From assembly GCA_025667525.1 (NCBI GenBank), contig CM046882.1, positions 546,356,630-546,420,629 of the forward strand: a stretch of 64,000 nt of DNA, given 5' to 3'. This stretch comes from Glebionis coronaria (lineage: Eukaryota > Streptophyta > Magnoliopsida > Asterales > Asteraceae). The notes beneath the pieces are model-generated. The model worked only from the letters and a program-made list of their open reading frames with translations. It was not told the DNA's origin and searched no databases. Position numbers and translations under genes: made by a program. Shown here one piece after another: positions 44,060-54,983 of the stretch (position 1 is the first letter of the stretch; the number at the start of each line of letters is the position of its first letter).

Positions 44060-44683
44060 ATGATGTACACTAGAACATCCACATCATCCAAAACTTCCTC
44101 CTCCAAAAGAAGCCTCAAAATTAAGATTAAGATACCTAACATTGGTTCTTCATCTTTTCACACTCCCAAAAATGAGATCTCTCCCATTCTCATTTCTTCT
44201 TCACCTTCACCACCCGTTTCTCCATGTAAGACAAACTTAAACCATGGTACTAACCATTCACATGGTTCTACCTCTTCTTCATTCCAATCAAGAATGAATG
44301 AGCTTTCTTCACCTTTCACCCCTAGTCCTCCTTTGGATGGGATCTCTGAACCACAACCTCTACAAAGTATCCCCTTTGTACTTGAGCCTTTGGTTACCTC
44401 TCCTTTCACTCCACCAAATTATCCTATCTCACCCTTGGACACTATGCCTCCACCACCTCCTCCACCCTCTAACACTAATGTTTCTATTTTGGGCATTCCT
44501 ATTCCCCACTTCATGGGTGATCCTTACTTCTTTGGGTTCCTAGAAGCTCATGGTGCAAATTTCCCATGTTGTCTTTATAATAACTACATCATTCAAAACC
44601 TAAGGTTGGAGATGCTTGGTCTTCATAGAAGGTTTCATGATTTCTTTCTTGCCTTGTTCTCCATGCCTCCTCCTAGGAGATGA
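44060..44683 (+). CDS. E2 ORF-b: Ser/Pro-rich protein of unknown function
   Basis: An uninterrupted frame of 207 codons. The N-terminus is basic and Ser/Thr-rich (MMYTRTSTSSKTSSSKRSLK, then IKIKIPNIGSSSFH). The middle is Ser/Pro-rich with a run of seven prolines. The C-terminal 70 residues are more ordered: GDPYFFGFLEAHGANFPCCL and LEMLGLHRRFHDFFLALFS, ending PPPRR. No signal peptide or clear membrane segment is seen. The C-terminal pattern (HG, closely spaced Cys, helix rich in L and F) resembles ORF-c, so the two may be duplicates. The upstream module plus TATA suggests its own promoter. It is probably an accessory retrotransposon protein; I cannot assign a function. Confidence 0.55.
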   Translation: MMYTRTSTSSKTSSSKRSLKIKIKIPNIGSSSFHTPKNEISPILISSSPSPPVSPCKTNLNHGTNHSHGSTSSSFQSRMNELSSPFTPSPPLDGISEPQPLQSIPFVLEPLVTSPFTPPNYPISPLDTMPPPPPPPSNTNVSILGIPIPHFMGDPYFFGFLEAHGANFPCCLYNNYIIQNLRLEMLGLHRRFHDFFLALFSMPPPRR

Positions 44684-45147
44684 ATGATGATTTTTAAAAT
44701 AACATGCTTTTTAAAGAAGGTCAAGCCAAAGAGATCTATGAATTCAAGACCTAGTTTTTAGCTATCTTTGTAGTAGTTAATTGTCTTTTTATTTCTTGTA
44801 TTTCCTTTCTTTTCCCTCATGATTTTCTTATGTGGATGATTTATGGATTTAGTTCTTATGTGTTTTAATCTATGTGATCACATTAAACAACTTCCATTTA
44901 TTTAAAATTGAACCTAAATCTATTACAACCTCTAAAAACTTGACTTACAATTGGATCAAAATGTTATCTAAATATTTGTCACCCTTTGTCAAGACATTCT
45001 TTGTGAATGTGTTGCTTTTATGCAACCCTAGCATACTCTAGTGCTAAAAGAGGTAAAAATCCAAGATTTGCAAAATTTTGATGCAAAATTTTGAAAAAGT
45101 ATTATTTTTCTTCAAAACTTTTGAAAATCAAGGTTTTCTGTCCACTG

Positions 45148-45215
45148 GACGCGGCTCCTTAGCCCCCAGGCGGCTCCATATCGATATGGAATCGCGAGCT
45201 ATATTAAGGAACCCC
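45148..45215. promoter_or_regulatory. degenerate palindromic module upstream of ORF-c
   Basis: Contains ggacgcggctccttagcc, then gcggctccatatcgatatgg and aatcgcg, then taaggaaccccgc. It shares the ATCGAT centre and GCGG(T/C)TCC arms with the LTR module. No good TATA box follows. Confidence 0.62.
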
Positions 45216-45400
45216 GCATAGTAAAGCCGTTCTTGGCTTATTTTTGGTATTTCTTCTTTGACCACTGTCTTGGTTAAGATTCTTTTTTTACCCAATTTGG
45301 CTAAACATTTCCTAAAACCTTTTTTTTCATTTCATATCTTTGTTTTGTCTATTTTCTTTAAATTCTTCTCTTTTGGGAGTTCTTTTCTTCATCCCTCATA

Positions 45401-45910
45401 ATGCCTAATTCTTCCTTTCCTAACCTTGACATTTCTTTGTCACAAACTTCTCAACCTAAAGCTTCTTCTTCTAAGCTTTCAAAGAAACCGAAAATCTAGG
45501 TTAAACCCGTTTGGATCAAAAAGAACAAGAATCCTCATGATTCTTCTTCTCCAAAATCCTCCAAGAATTCCTCTTTCTCTCCGATTCAATATTGGAATGA
45601 AAGTTACTCTATAAATCCAATTACAGGAGAAAAGGAAATTCTTCCACCACCACCAAAACCTTTCAACTCTCCTCAAATCAATGACCTATCTTCTTTCCCT
45701 AACCTAACTAGGCATTGTGAAAACATCTCTTATCCATTCTCTCCCTCTCCACCAACCTCTAATTTTGATGGACCTCCCCCATCTAACGACTTTGTTTGGC
45801 ATCATGGTTCCTCGTGTGCTTGTTGTCGTTTTCAACAAATTGAACTTGCTCATATCTATGACAAGCTAAATTTCCTTGAATTCCTCCTCTCAAAGTTTTC
45901 GTTCCCGTGA
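45401..45910 (+). pseudogene. E2 ORF-c: Ser/Pro-rich protein related to ORF-b
   Basis: From ATG 45401 to TGA 45908-45910 the frame gives 169 codons with one internal TAG at codon 33 (45497-45499). It reads MPNSSFPNLDISLSQTSQPK, then KPVWIKKNKNPHDSSSPKSS, SFSPIQYWNESYSINPITGE and a proline-rich middle. The end is NDFVWHHGSSCACCRFQQIE and LAHIYDKLNFLEFLLSKFSF. The HG-x-x-C-x-C-C cluster and the following helix recall the end of ORF-b (HGANFPCCL then a helix). The function is unknown. Location after the palindromic module suggests the same expression plan as ORF-b. Confidence 0.52.
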
Positions 45911-46689
45911 ACAAAACTTCGAATGATGCTTCGTCGTCTTTCTTTTCCAACTAAGGCACATTTTGTACTTTAGTTGTTTGAGTCAATAAAACTTAAGCAA
46001 TCTTGGAAGATTATCACTAATAGAGTAGTTTATGCTTTGTGGTTTATTTTCCATATTTTTTGCTTTAAATATTCATATTGTGTGTATGAATATTTCTCTT
46101 GTATGTTATTTCATATTTGTGTAATACGAATGTTATGTGTGTCATCTTTCCTACTAATTCTATTTCACACATTTATTAAAGAGTTGATCATGGTTAAAAC
46201 TTAAAATTAATTATGGGTGATTCAATAAATTCTAAATTTTAACGCATTGACGTTATAAATCATCTTTGATTGGTTTGGATGTTTCTTTTCTTCTTTTATA
46301 CCACCAATTGAACTATGATGTTGTCAATACACACTCTTTGGACATACTTAGCAAATGCTTGCTTCTAATTTGAGATTTCTTTTCCTTCTCCCTCTCAAGT
46401 TAGTTAGTAGGTAGTTCACATACATACATTGGTGTTTCTTTTCTTTCTTCTAACCTTTGTGTAGCATGTCACCTTAGCTCATTTTCTTGGTGCCCCAAGA
46501 AAGGGGGAGTAAGCACCAAGCGGGAGCTATTAGAAAAAGTCCAGTTCTTTTCTTCTTCAAAGACTTGTGCTAACCTTTTTGCTTCGACAAAGGGGGATAA
46601 ATGATAGTGATAAACTCGTTAATAATTCGAATAAACTTGTATTTTACGTAAATGAGTTTATAGTTTGTCGTAATCAAAAAAGGGGAGAT
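45911..46689 (+). other. E2 3' internal region with multiple polypurine tracts
   Basis: No gene. Purine tracts occur at about 46500 (aagaaagggggag), 46588 (acaaagggggataaatga) and 46675-46689 (aaaaaaggggagat), the last directly before the right LTR. Repeated tracts of this kind are described for Sireviruses. Confidence 0.72.
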
Positions 46690-48290
46690 TGTTAATGCAA
46701 AGCAATGACTAAAAACATTGTTAGTATTAATTAATCTTTCTTAGTTTTGATCATGACAAATTACAAAGACATTTATTGTCAAACACAATCATAAAACGAA
46801 TTATCTAACAAACACTATCATCAAGGTAATAATCATTACACTAACATATCTTAATCATGCTTAATGATCATAAAAGTGATTAGCCTTAAAACTCACTTTT
46901 GTCAAATGTAACAAAAGATTTTTAATAAACTTTATTTTTAAGAAAATGTTTTATTAAAATGAAAATGTAAATTTGAATATGGCATATTCCAAATGCCATA
47001 AGAATATCCTTTGAAGGTTTAAACAGCCTCAGATATTTCAAATTCACTAAAAGACAAAAAGGAGCGGAGTCTAGTACCCGTGGTTCCTTAAGTGCCTACG
47101 CGGTTCCTTATCGATAAGGAACCGCCTGGGTAGATAAGGAACCGCCCCCAGATATCCGTTGGCATTTGTCTTTTATAAATAGTGGATCAAATCTGCATTC
47201 TCATCAACCCTTTTTGGACATCTCTTTCAGCCTTCTTTCTCCTATCTAATCCTAGTCATTTGTAAATGATCACTTAATGTGTTAAGTATGTTTACACACG
47301 ATTATCCTCTTGATCTCCTTCTTTACCTTGTCCAAAGAGAAGATCACTCACACACTTGTGATGTGATTAAAGATGAAGCATTGATGAAGATCACCTTGTC
47401 TTAAAGATCTTGTCATGTTCATCATTTGTTTATTTGTGTCTTGTGTAGATCCAATGTATTTGTGAATACTTGGACTAGTTGTGTTCTTCCAATCTATATG
47501 TGAATACTTGGATTAGAGTTGTGTAAATCCATTACACATGTGTGTGCTTGGATTTGTGTTGTGTAACATGTGTGTACTTGGATATGTTTAGTTGAGTTGT
47601 AATTAGTTGTGTTAGTTCTCACTAAACTATAAAGTGATGTGGTTGTGTCTTGTGAGTTCTCACTAAACTATAAAGTGATATGTAGTTGTGTTGTGTGAAG
47701 TTGTCACTTAGCTTCATAGTGAAGAGTCGGGAAGATTGGTTCTAGCTTTGAATTAGAACTCGACATCTAGCCTTGTGTCGGAAATGGTGAAGTAGGCAAC
47801 GTTGTGAAGATTGGTTCTAGCTTTGGATTAGAACTCGACATCTAGCCTTGTGTCGTAAAATGGTGAAGTGGGCGACGTTGTGTAGATTGGTCCTAGCTAA
47901 GATTAGGTCTCGACATTTAGCATAGTGTCGGAAAATAATGTAAGCGACGTTGTAAGGTTTTCTCCGCCAAGAAGGGAGCTTGTGGATATAGTGGAAATCT
48001 CGAGTAAGGTGTACTCGAGGAGTGTAGTAGGAACGAGGATAGAGTCTCATTGCCGAACCACTATAAATCTTGGTGTCTTCCTACTAGGTTGTTTCTTTCC
48101 TTACTCATTACTTACATTCATTATCATTATACTTAATACACATTGTTAATGCATTAGAATTGAACCTAATCATTATGCAACTAGCTTTCAAGTAAAAGAT
48201 AGTTTTGTGCACTCACCTAATTGAAAGGAATTTTAATTAGGAGATAAACCGATGAGAAACTATTCACCCCCCCCCCTTCTAGTTTCTACA
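46690..48290 (+). repeat. E2 right LTR
   Basis: It starts TGTTAATGC after the polypurine tract and ends TTTCTACA. The palindrome is perfect here: 47100-47125, half-site GCGGTTCCTTATC followed by its exact reverse complement. TATA box TTTTATAAAT is at 47171-47180. Three 76-bp tandem units lie at about 47730-47960. Confidence 0.88.
47077..47145. promoter_or_regulatory. palindromic promoter module, E2 right LTR
   Basis: A perfect 26-bp palindrome at 47100-47125 centred on ATCGAT, with additional half-sites on both sides (ggttcctta before, gataaggaaccgcc after). The TATA box follows about 45 bp beyond the palindrome. Confidence 0.8.
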
Positions 48291-48466
48291 AACTATTTAT
48301 AAACTTTCTTGGTTGGTCATAAACTGATTAATTGTTACGTGTTGAGTGGTTAATTGTCATACTTATAAATGCTGATACTAAACTTTCTATTGTGGGTTTC
48401 ATAACCCAAAAGTTTAACTGCTTTTCACTGGTTCTTGGGTAGAGATAATGGTTGCAAGAATGAACA
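48291..48466 (+). repeat. E1 right LTR, segment 2
   Basis: Matches 22491-22680 of the left LTR, with a small deletion. It ends atgaaca, the target duplication of the CACTA element. Confidence 0.88.
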
Positions 48467-51400
48467 CACTACAAGAAAAAGGGGTATTTAGGACGGTGGA
48501 AAACCGTGCCAAATACTCAAAAAACCGTGCCAAATGCTATTTGGCACGGCTTTGGCACGCTTTTGGCTCTGTCCTAAATATGAGGGTGCCAAATACATTT
48601 GGGTCGGGTTGAAATCGTCCTAAATAGCATTTGGCACGGTTCATGGGACGGTTTAACTTTGGGGTGCCATGAGTGAAGTATTTGGCACGGCTAGTAATTT
48701 TCCGTCTCAAAATGGACATTCGTCACACTTTTATATCCCGTGCCAAATGTGTATTTGGTACTAACTTATTTCTTGTGTCGAATGCTATTCAGTACAGTTT
48801 TTATTTATTGTGCCAGAATATCTACCATGACAAAAGTATTTGGTACATTTTTGTTTTTGTGCCAAACATATTTGATACATCCTATCCGCCTTGCCAAAAA
48901 TCATTTGGCACGTTTTTGCGTTAGTCATATATATGATTTGGCACGGTTTGGCATCCCTCAATTAATTGCTTGGCACGGTTCACGTAATCTTTGCTAACAT
49001 GTATTAGCATTATTTTCCGTTACAAATATATTACTAACACCACAGTAACAACCAACCATCTCAAATTTCACAACTATAGTTCAATTAAAGAAAAAACAAT
49101 TAACTCGTTTTTTATTAATGATCATAAAATTAAGTCAGTCACTTAAATAACATAAGGTAAAATACAATATAACTAGCATCCTTAAAATCAATGAGCCGAT
49201 TTATAACTAACGCGAAGAGAAAAAATCTGCATCTGATCACGTCTTTATTATGAACCCTGCATAGTACAATATTGCAACATTAGAACTATGTATGAAATTA
49301 GAACAAGTTTGATATATATAAGAGGAATAGAAAGGATATACGATTTTAAAACGGGTTAAATATTTCAAACCAAATGCCTAATATTTAGATGATCTTGAGG
49401 TTATGCATCTGTTAGACTAAATAATAAACTTGTTTGTACAAACCTAGACCAATTTAGTTGAGCTTGATCTCGAATCATTTAGCATTAATAAACTTTGATG
49501 TATGTAAACGTCTAGCTCGGATCGTAAATGATTCCATTACTTAGTCTTAACTCGACTCTTTTATGAGCATTTTTTTTTTGAATTAAAAACTACAATATAA
49601 CATAAAAACTTGCATTAAGAGTTTAGTATAATATTTATAGAATATGGTAAGTCTTTTTTTTAACTAATAGAATATGATAGTCTACTATTTGAAAAGTCAA
49701 TTGGGATCACTTTAATATGAGCCTGGAATGTGCGTATCTCGTGAGAAATTAACTGCTTCATAATGTCTCAAATGAATTTACGACTTAATAATGACAATAT
49801 CCAAATTTACCTTGAGCTCCTGGACATGTAGATAAGTTGTTGCTACATGTACTCCAGTTCTCACTTAACAGGCAGTTCCTAACACGTGTAACAAAAAATC
49901 GAAACATAAACAGTAATCACAACTGAGTACATGCTGAATATCAAAACATACGGAAAACAAACCGATGCATGTAAGTATACCTTCATATGACGACTCGCCC
50001 GAGTCTTCAGCTTCTATGAACTCCATGCCACCTAGTTTAACAATAACCCAAAACTATTCACCACAGACTGAGAAATGATAGACCCACCAAGACAACATCA
50101 AGAATAATATTACTACGTTAAACCTATATCACCATTCAACAACATAAGATGTTCGACTGTTGGGAGCAGTGGCCTTGGATGCAGATGATATTATTTTTCA
50201 ATACCTACACCACAAGGACAACATCAGGATTTTATATATCACGCCACCCTATATCACCACTAAGTGTTACAACATACACATAGGGTTATGAAATAGTTCC
50301 TAGAATTTGGAAACTAATATATCCACGAAGATGGTACTCAAGTTCTACACTATTTGTAATAAAAATTATGCCTGGTAAATGAGATATCTGAATGTACCTC
50401 ATGTTCTTCCCTTTTTCCCCTGAAGCAAAACACAAACAATAGCATATCACAGTTAAAAGTAATATAAAACTAAGAAAATAAAGCACTTGCGGATAATTTG
50501 TAGAAGCAACTAAACCGAGAACCACAAAATAGAGAAAAATGGAACGATTACACTGTGTCTTTAAGAAGCAACATCAGTATTTCACCCGTATTAGAAGTTA
50601 GCAATCTGATAGTTCTAGTTTCTTCTTTGCTAGACAATAAATAGTTGAAAATTGACCCAATTTGGAAGGAAATATAGCAACATAGTCTAAATACAATCCA
50701 ATAATGGATCAAAAAGTTATACAGTGGAGTTCAAAGAGTATAATAGAAATATCATCTACCTGAAGCCCACAATTAAAGGCTGCTGTTTAAATACATTTAC
50801 ATGTAAGTGTGTCAACTATAGTCATGTTTTATCTTCGATAGAAGACTCTAAATCGTATATATCGTCGACAGAAGTATGCACCACTGTACAACTATCGACT
50901 TCCAAATCCATGTAAGAATAAGAACTTATGCATTTAAACTTACACTCGAAGACAAAATAGAAGAAAGTATCATACTTACGTATAAGGTTGCTCTTGACCT
51001 ACATTTGCAACAAAAGTCCCAGTATGGTCAGAAATCTTATGACCTTTAGAAGAAGCTATCGGGTTGAACTCTAATTGACCTGTACATCGTCTCTTGAAAA
51101 AAAAAACCCAGATCTGAACTTTCGCCAATACAAAATTCTGATAGATGATACGCGCTAAGAGGAATAGAATCACTTACACACAGGGCGGTATTGCCCACAA
51201 CAGTAACAACCGTGTTCATCGGTAAGTCTGTACTCACATCCGACGTCCCACCACCAACCCCATTTATTTTAGTTTCTTTAGTGTTACGATTCGTATTTCC
51301 ACCAATTCCCCAACCCTTCCCTATTCAACTTAAACACCCTAAAAGAAGCAATTTTTTGGGGGCAACAAGACATATGGGTTAACCAAAAATCAACTCACAT

Positions 51401-52442
51401 ATATAGAAAAATGTTAAAAAAATCGAGACTAACAAAATTTGTTTTCAACGCCACCGGTAAGTAGGAACCCTGGCTATAGAAAAAGTGCACATTGTCAGGG
51501 TATTATTACGATGAACCAAAATCGTATTAGTTTTCTATGTTCTCTTTTTAACAAGCGACTAACTAGCACACACTTATCTAATGGATATTGATGCGTTTCT
51601 TGAGTTATAATTAACTCTTGCTTCTTAATTAACAGCTCGCTGATCGGTATATACTTTTTATTCATTCCCTTCGGGGTGTGTTTCCCAAAAGATGACGAGA
51701 TGAGATGGTTAGGCGGAGCGACATTAGTTGTGAAGATGGCTCATAGCGTCATAGGTAGATGGTTATGGAGATGGTAGAGATGGTTTGGAGGCAGGAGAGT
51801 TGTGAGGAAGGGGGTTAGGGTTTTTTAGATTAAAATTTTGGTTTGGATTTGGTTTCGTTTGGTGGAGTGGGATTTAAATTTTAGATAAAAAAATTAAATT
51901 TTCAAAACCCGCCATACAGCGGGAAAAAAGTGTAAAACGATTAAAGCTTTCTAATGTTGTTTCAAATAAACGAGAATGAAAATCTATTTATATAAATCGT
52001 CCCATATATATTCGTATTTTTCAAGACCTATAAAAACCCTTCTAATTAGTATTTTGGTTGCATTAGATATTGTTTGAAATAATACATTTAAGTATTTGCC
52101 ATCAACGATACCAACTGTTCCAGATACACATAAATATTTGACACCAACTATAAATATCGTTCCAAATACATATGCAAATTTGGCATGAGTAGTAACAACT
52201 GTCCCAAATACATATGTATTTGGCACCGTTGATTCAAAGTATTTCAAATACACATGTATTTGGCACCATTACTAAAAAACGCCACAAATGCATACGTATT
52301 TGGAACATTTTTTAAATAATCGTCCTAAATACCTATTTTTTTGGCACAATTAGCTAGCACGTGCCAAATACATGTATTTGGCACGATTTTTTGACCGTTC
52401 CAAAAACTTTCGTCCTAAAAACCACATTTTCTTGTAGTGACA
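48464..52442. mobile_element. CACTA (En/Spm-type) transposon, 3973 bp
   Basis: The element 48467-52439 starts CACTACAAGAAAAA and ends TTTTCTTGTAGTG, flanked by ACA on both sides (48464-48466, 52440-52442). The left LTR of E1 provides the empty site, with one ACA. Both ends carry many copies of TTTGGCACGG in either orientation (48500-48980, 52080-52390), the subterminal sites expected to bind the transposase; some face each other as palindromes. The interior (about 49000-51900) is AT-rich with small open frames only. I recognise no transposase, so it is probably non-autonomous. A G/A-rich stretch at 51690-51830 could be the 5' end of a degraded gene. Confidence 0.9.
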
Positions 52443-53308
52443 CAAGTGCATATACTTGTTTATGTATTGGTCTAAGTCCCGCTTTAGCCCAATTACTTTA
52501 GCCCATTATCATGAACCGTTAATTTCGGACAGGATAACCGGTCGAAAGCACGAACGTTATGGATAGATCTATCGGCGTTGACGCCCTTGTCCAGCTTGGT
52601 CCAACAGAGGACAAACGGGCACAGTTTCATTTGAGTCTGTGGATGGATGTCGTGGGTTAGGCATCCGTAGGGGCTGCATTATGTGATTATACTACCGGTG
52701 TTGTTAACGCTTCGGTGTCATGAGTTTAGACAATAATACATGCCTTTTTTGTGACTTTGTATTTGTTATATTGTCACAAATGGTTGGAAAATCTTGTGGC
52801 ATCAGACACTTCTCTTATTATAAAGAATCTTATTCATTAACTAGAATATCTTTTATGATCAAAGAATTCAATTATTAACGAGAATATCTATTATTATCAG
52901 TAAACTCTGCTTATATAAATAACTATGTGTTTATCCGTACACTTTGCCATTATTATTTATCTCTGTTTTTATCATAAAATCTATTATTATTAATAAACTC
53001 TGTTTTTCATCAAGAAACACATTTTATTGAGAAACTATGATTTTTAAACTCTTATATTTTTACTGCAAGGTGTAGTGGTCGACATAAACTCTAATTTTTA
53101 TAAACACCTTAAAACAAAACTTATGAACTCACCAACTTTATGTTGACATTTTTAAGCATGTATTTCAGGTACTTGACTATGTGGATTATTTGGAGTCTCC
53201 TTTGTGGTTTTTGGCATGTAGAGGTCTTTCTCGGATCAAGCTCTCGAATACTCATGAGTCACAAGCCCCCAAAGCAAGTCTTCCACTACAGTGAATTTGG
53301 GGGTGACA
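52440..53308 (+). repeat. E1 right LTR, segment 3
   Basis: Matches about 22680-23553 of the left LTR to the end, finishing tttgggggtgaca. The 5-bp duplication CTGAA follows at 53309-53313. Confidence 0.9.
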
Positions 53309-54157
53309 CTGAATCCATGATCCAATCTTGCAATTTTCTTCACTCATCACCATCATCAACTTAGAATCGTCGTAAATCGAACCACTGGAGCTTGGTTGAT
53401 CATCTTTCTTGACGCAACCTTTTGACTTCTTGCGATTATTCTTCGGACAGTCTCTTCTCAAGTGCTCCTCAGATTGGCAAATAAAGCATTTGAGTCTTCC
53501 ACCTCGAGACTCCGATCTTGACTTTCCCTATGACTGATGCGAATTCCTGCGATCATTTCTTCCCCTCAAGTATAACCCTTCACCATCATCCCCCTTCGCC
53601 TTGGATCTTTCTTTGATTTCCTTTGAATTTAGTGTGGCCATCACGTCCTCCAAAGTCAAAGCTTCTCGTCCATAAAACAAGGTATCCACAAAGTGTTCGT
53701 ATGATGCTGGTAAAGAAGTGAGTAACAATAAAGCAAGATTTTCATCTTCAAATTTTACCTCAATATTTGCTAAATCAATAACGATTTTGTTGAACTCATC
53801 TATATGCTTGGAAATCTTTCGTCCAGTCGGCATGTAGAATGTATACAACTTCTTCTTCAGGTACAACTTGTTGGCCAATGACTTTGTCATGTACAAAGAC
53901 TCGAGCTTTGACCAAACCCCCGCTGCAGTCGTCTCCCCGGTAACCTCTCTCAGGATCTTGTTACCTAAACACAAAATCATGGCACTGTGAGCTTTCTTGT
54001 TAAGCTTAGATTTATCTTCAGCTTCCATATTCGCGGGTAAAACCTCCAAAGCTGCTTCACATCCGTTTTGGATTAATAAAGCACACATCTTGATTCTCCA
54101 TAACCCAAAATCACCAGTTCTATCGAATTTCTCGATGTCAAACTTGGATCCCGTCAT
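53309..54157 (-). pseudogene. copia C2 gag and start of protease
   Basis: The minus-strand GAG starts MTGSKFDIEKFDRTGDFGLW and continues EVTGETTAAGVWSKLESLYM, KLYTFYMPTGRKISKHIDEF and LLLTSLPASYEHFVDTLFYG, a UBN2-type copia GAG. A stop at about 53528 follows NDRRNSHQS. Beyond it, in the same or an adjacent frame, comes the zinc knuckle CFICQSEEHLRRDC (C-X2-C-X4-H-X4-C), then a Ser-rich stretch and MVMSEENCKIGSWIMDS. There E1 interrupts the protease, which resumes as GGSYHMSPRL at 19083. GAG packages element RNA. Confidence 0.9.
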
Positions 54158-54646
54158 TCTTTATTCCTTTGTTGATTTGCTAAACCTTGTGATAAACCTC
54201 AGAATCACAAACCGATAAAGCCCCTCCGATAATTAGCTAAACCTTGTGAAAACCTCACAATCACGAATTACGAAGTCCTCTTGTGTAATACCCTAAATAA
54301 TAATACTACCTTTTTGTTAATATAAAAAAAAAATCTTAACCCAATTAAGTAGGCCCAATAGTTTTGGCTGGCCCAAATATAAACCATACCAAATCGTAGT
54401 AGTACTTTACTCTCCTTTTTTTCTTTGTTGACTTTTAGAAAACAGCCACAAAAAAACCTGCTTCTTCTTCTTGATATCACGAGCCACCACCAAGCTTAAC
54501 AATGGCAGACACTACCATTCGATTCGAAAATCAAAGAACCCTTAAATCTTGGCGATACCCTGCTGTTGTAACCTTGTCGATCTAAACGCGATCAACAAGA
54601 GCACTTCAACGATCGATCCTAGATAACTATCCACTCGAAGAACCGA
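54158..54646 (-). other. C2 leader between LTR and gag
   Basis: Untranslated leader of C2, minus strand. The plus strand shows near-repeats of ctaaaccttgtgataaacct / ctaaaccttgtgaaaacct at 54180-54260. No gene is present. Confidence 0.7.
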
Positions 54647-54659
54647 GCTCTTAATACCA
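54647..54659 (-). other. C2 primer-binding site
   Basis: The minus strand reads TGGTATTAAGAGC just after the LTR end. It is close to TGGTATCAGAGC, complementary to initiator tRNA-Met. Confidence 0.75.
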
Positions 54660-54661
54660 CT

Positions 54662-54983
54662 TGTAGGGTTTAATCCCTACAACCCTGATTACTAGATGCG
54701 GAATATCGAGCAAAGAACACACACGCACAGACGAATCGACAGAAAAATAAGGCGACACCCACAAGGTAAATCCGTAATCGTTTAGATTAGTTTTATTGAA
54801 AGAATGACGTGTTTGGTTTGTTCCCCCTCACCTCCTTTTATAGAGATGAGGGGGAACCGACTCATACAATAACCTACGGGTCGGGTTGGGCTAGAACACA
54901 ACCAACCGACTTATTTAGCTATAGAAAACAAGACTCTTAATCCCTAGACTCGACATAGGCTAAAATAAAGACTAAACATAACA
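54662..54983 (-). repeat. C2 5' LTR
   Basis: Plus-strand ends are TGTAGGG and CATAACA; about a dozen differences from the 3' LTR at 15598-15918. GGTGC follows at 54984-54988, matching GGTGT on the far side. Confidence 0.93.

Larger units (their letters stand above)
26827..48290 (+). mobile_element. Sirevirus-like LTR element E2 with accessory ORFs, interrupted by E3
   Basis: E2 has LTRs at 27383-28988 and 46690-48290 (about 1.6 kb, about 3% different by eye), which start TGTTAATGC and end TTTCTACA. The primer-binding site TGGTATCAGAGC is at 28991-29002. Multiple polypurine-like tracts precede the right LTR. A GC-rich palindrome in the LTR, multiplied purine tracts and a Met primer are features described for Sireviruses (Ty1/copia), but no gag or pol is visible in its 6.5 kb of own internal sequence, so this is inference. 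Three accessory ORFs occupy 42.2-45.9 kb. Left of the first LTR, 26827-27382 duplicates the 3' internal region 46134-46689. This suggests a former LTR-internal-LTR-internal-LTR dimer cut by a deletion. Confidence 0.75.
19084..53308 (+). mobile_element. non-autonomous LTR retrotransposon E1 (LARD-like), itself interrupted
   Basis: E1 starts TGTCACA, ends GGTGACA and is flanked by perfect 5-bp duplications CTGAA at 19079-19083 and 53309-53313. Its left LTR is 19084-23553 and its primer-binding site is 23557-23569. The internal region is 23554-25222 (only about 1.7 kb, no coding capacity). The right LTR starts at 25223 and ends at 53308, interrupted by E2 and a CACTA element. Very long LTRs around a short non-coding core fit the LARD type. 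The phrase ttcgaggacgaactc just before the right LTR would read FEDEL, which I associate with the pol C-terminus of Tekay/Del chromoviruses (inference). Orientation follows from the primer-binding site. Confidence 0.88.
15598..54983 (-). mobile_element. Ty1/copia element C2, full length but split by a 34-kb nest
   Basis: C2 lies on the minus strand, with LTRs at 15598-15918 and 54662-54983 (321 and 322 bp, about 4% different by eye). It is flanked by GGTGT on the left and GGTGC on the right, a 5-bp target duplication with one mismatch. Subtracting the E1 insertion at 19084-53308 leaves a net length of about 5.2 kb, normal for copia. GAG is on the right (53.3-54.2 kb) and integrase, RT and RNase H on the left (15.9-19.1 kb). 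The protein reading joins exactly across E1: GSWIMDS on the right and GGSYHMSPRLDV on the left. Several stops and a frameshift show it is inactive. Confidence 0.93.

Noticed and set aside
47817..48149. Cys/His-containing ORFs in the E2 right LTR
   Set aside because: They arise from the 76-bp tandem repeats; the same DNA in the left LTR does not keep the frame and no domain is recognisable.
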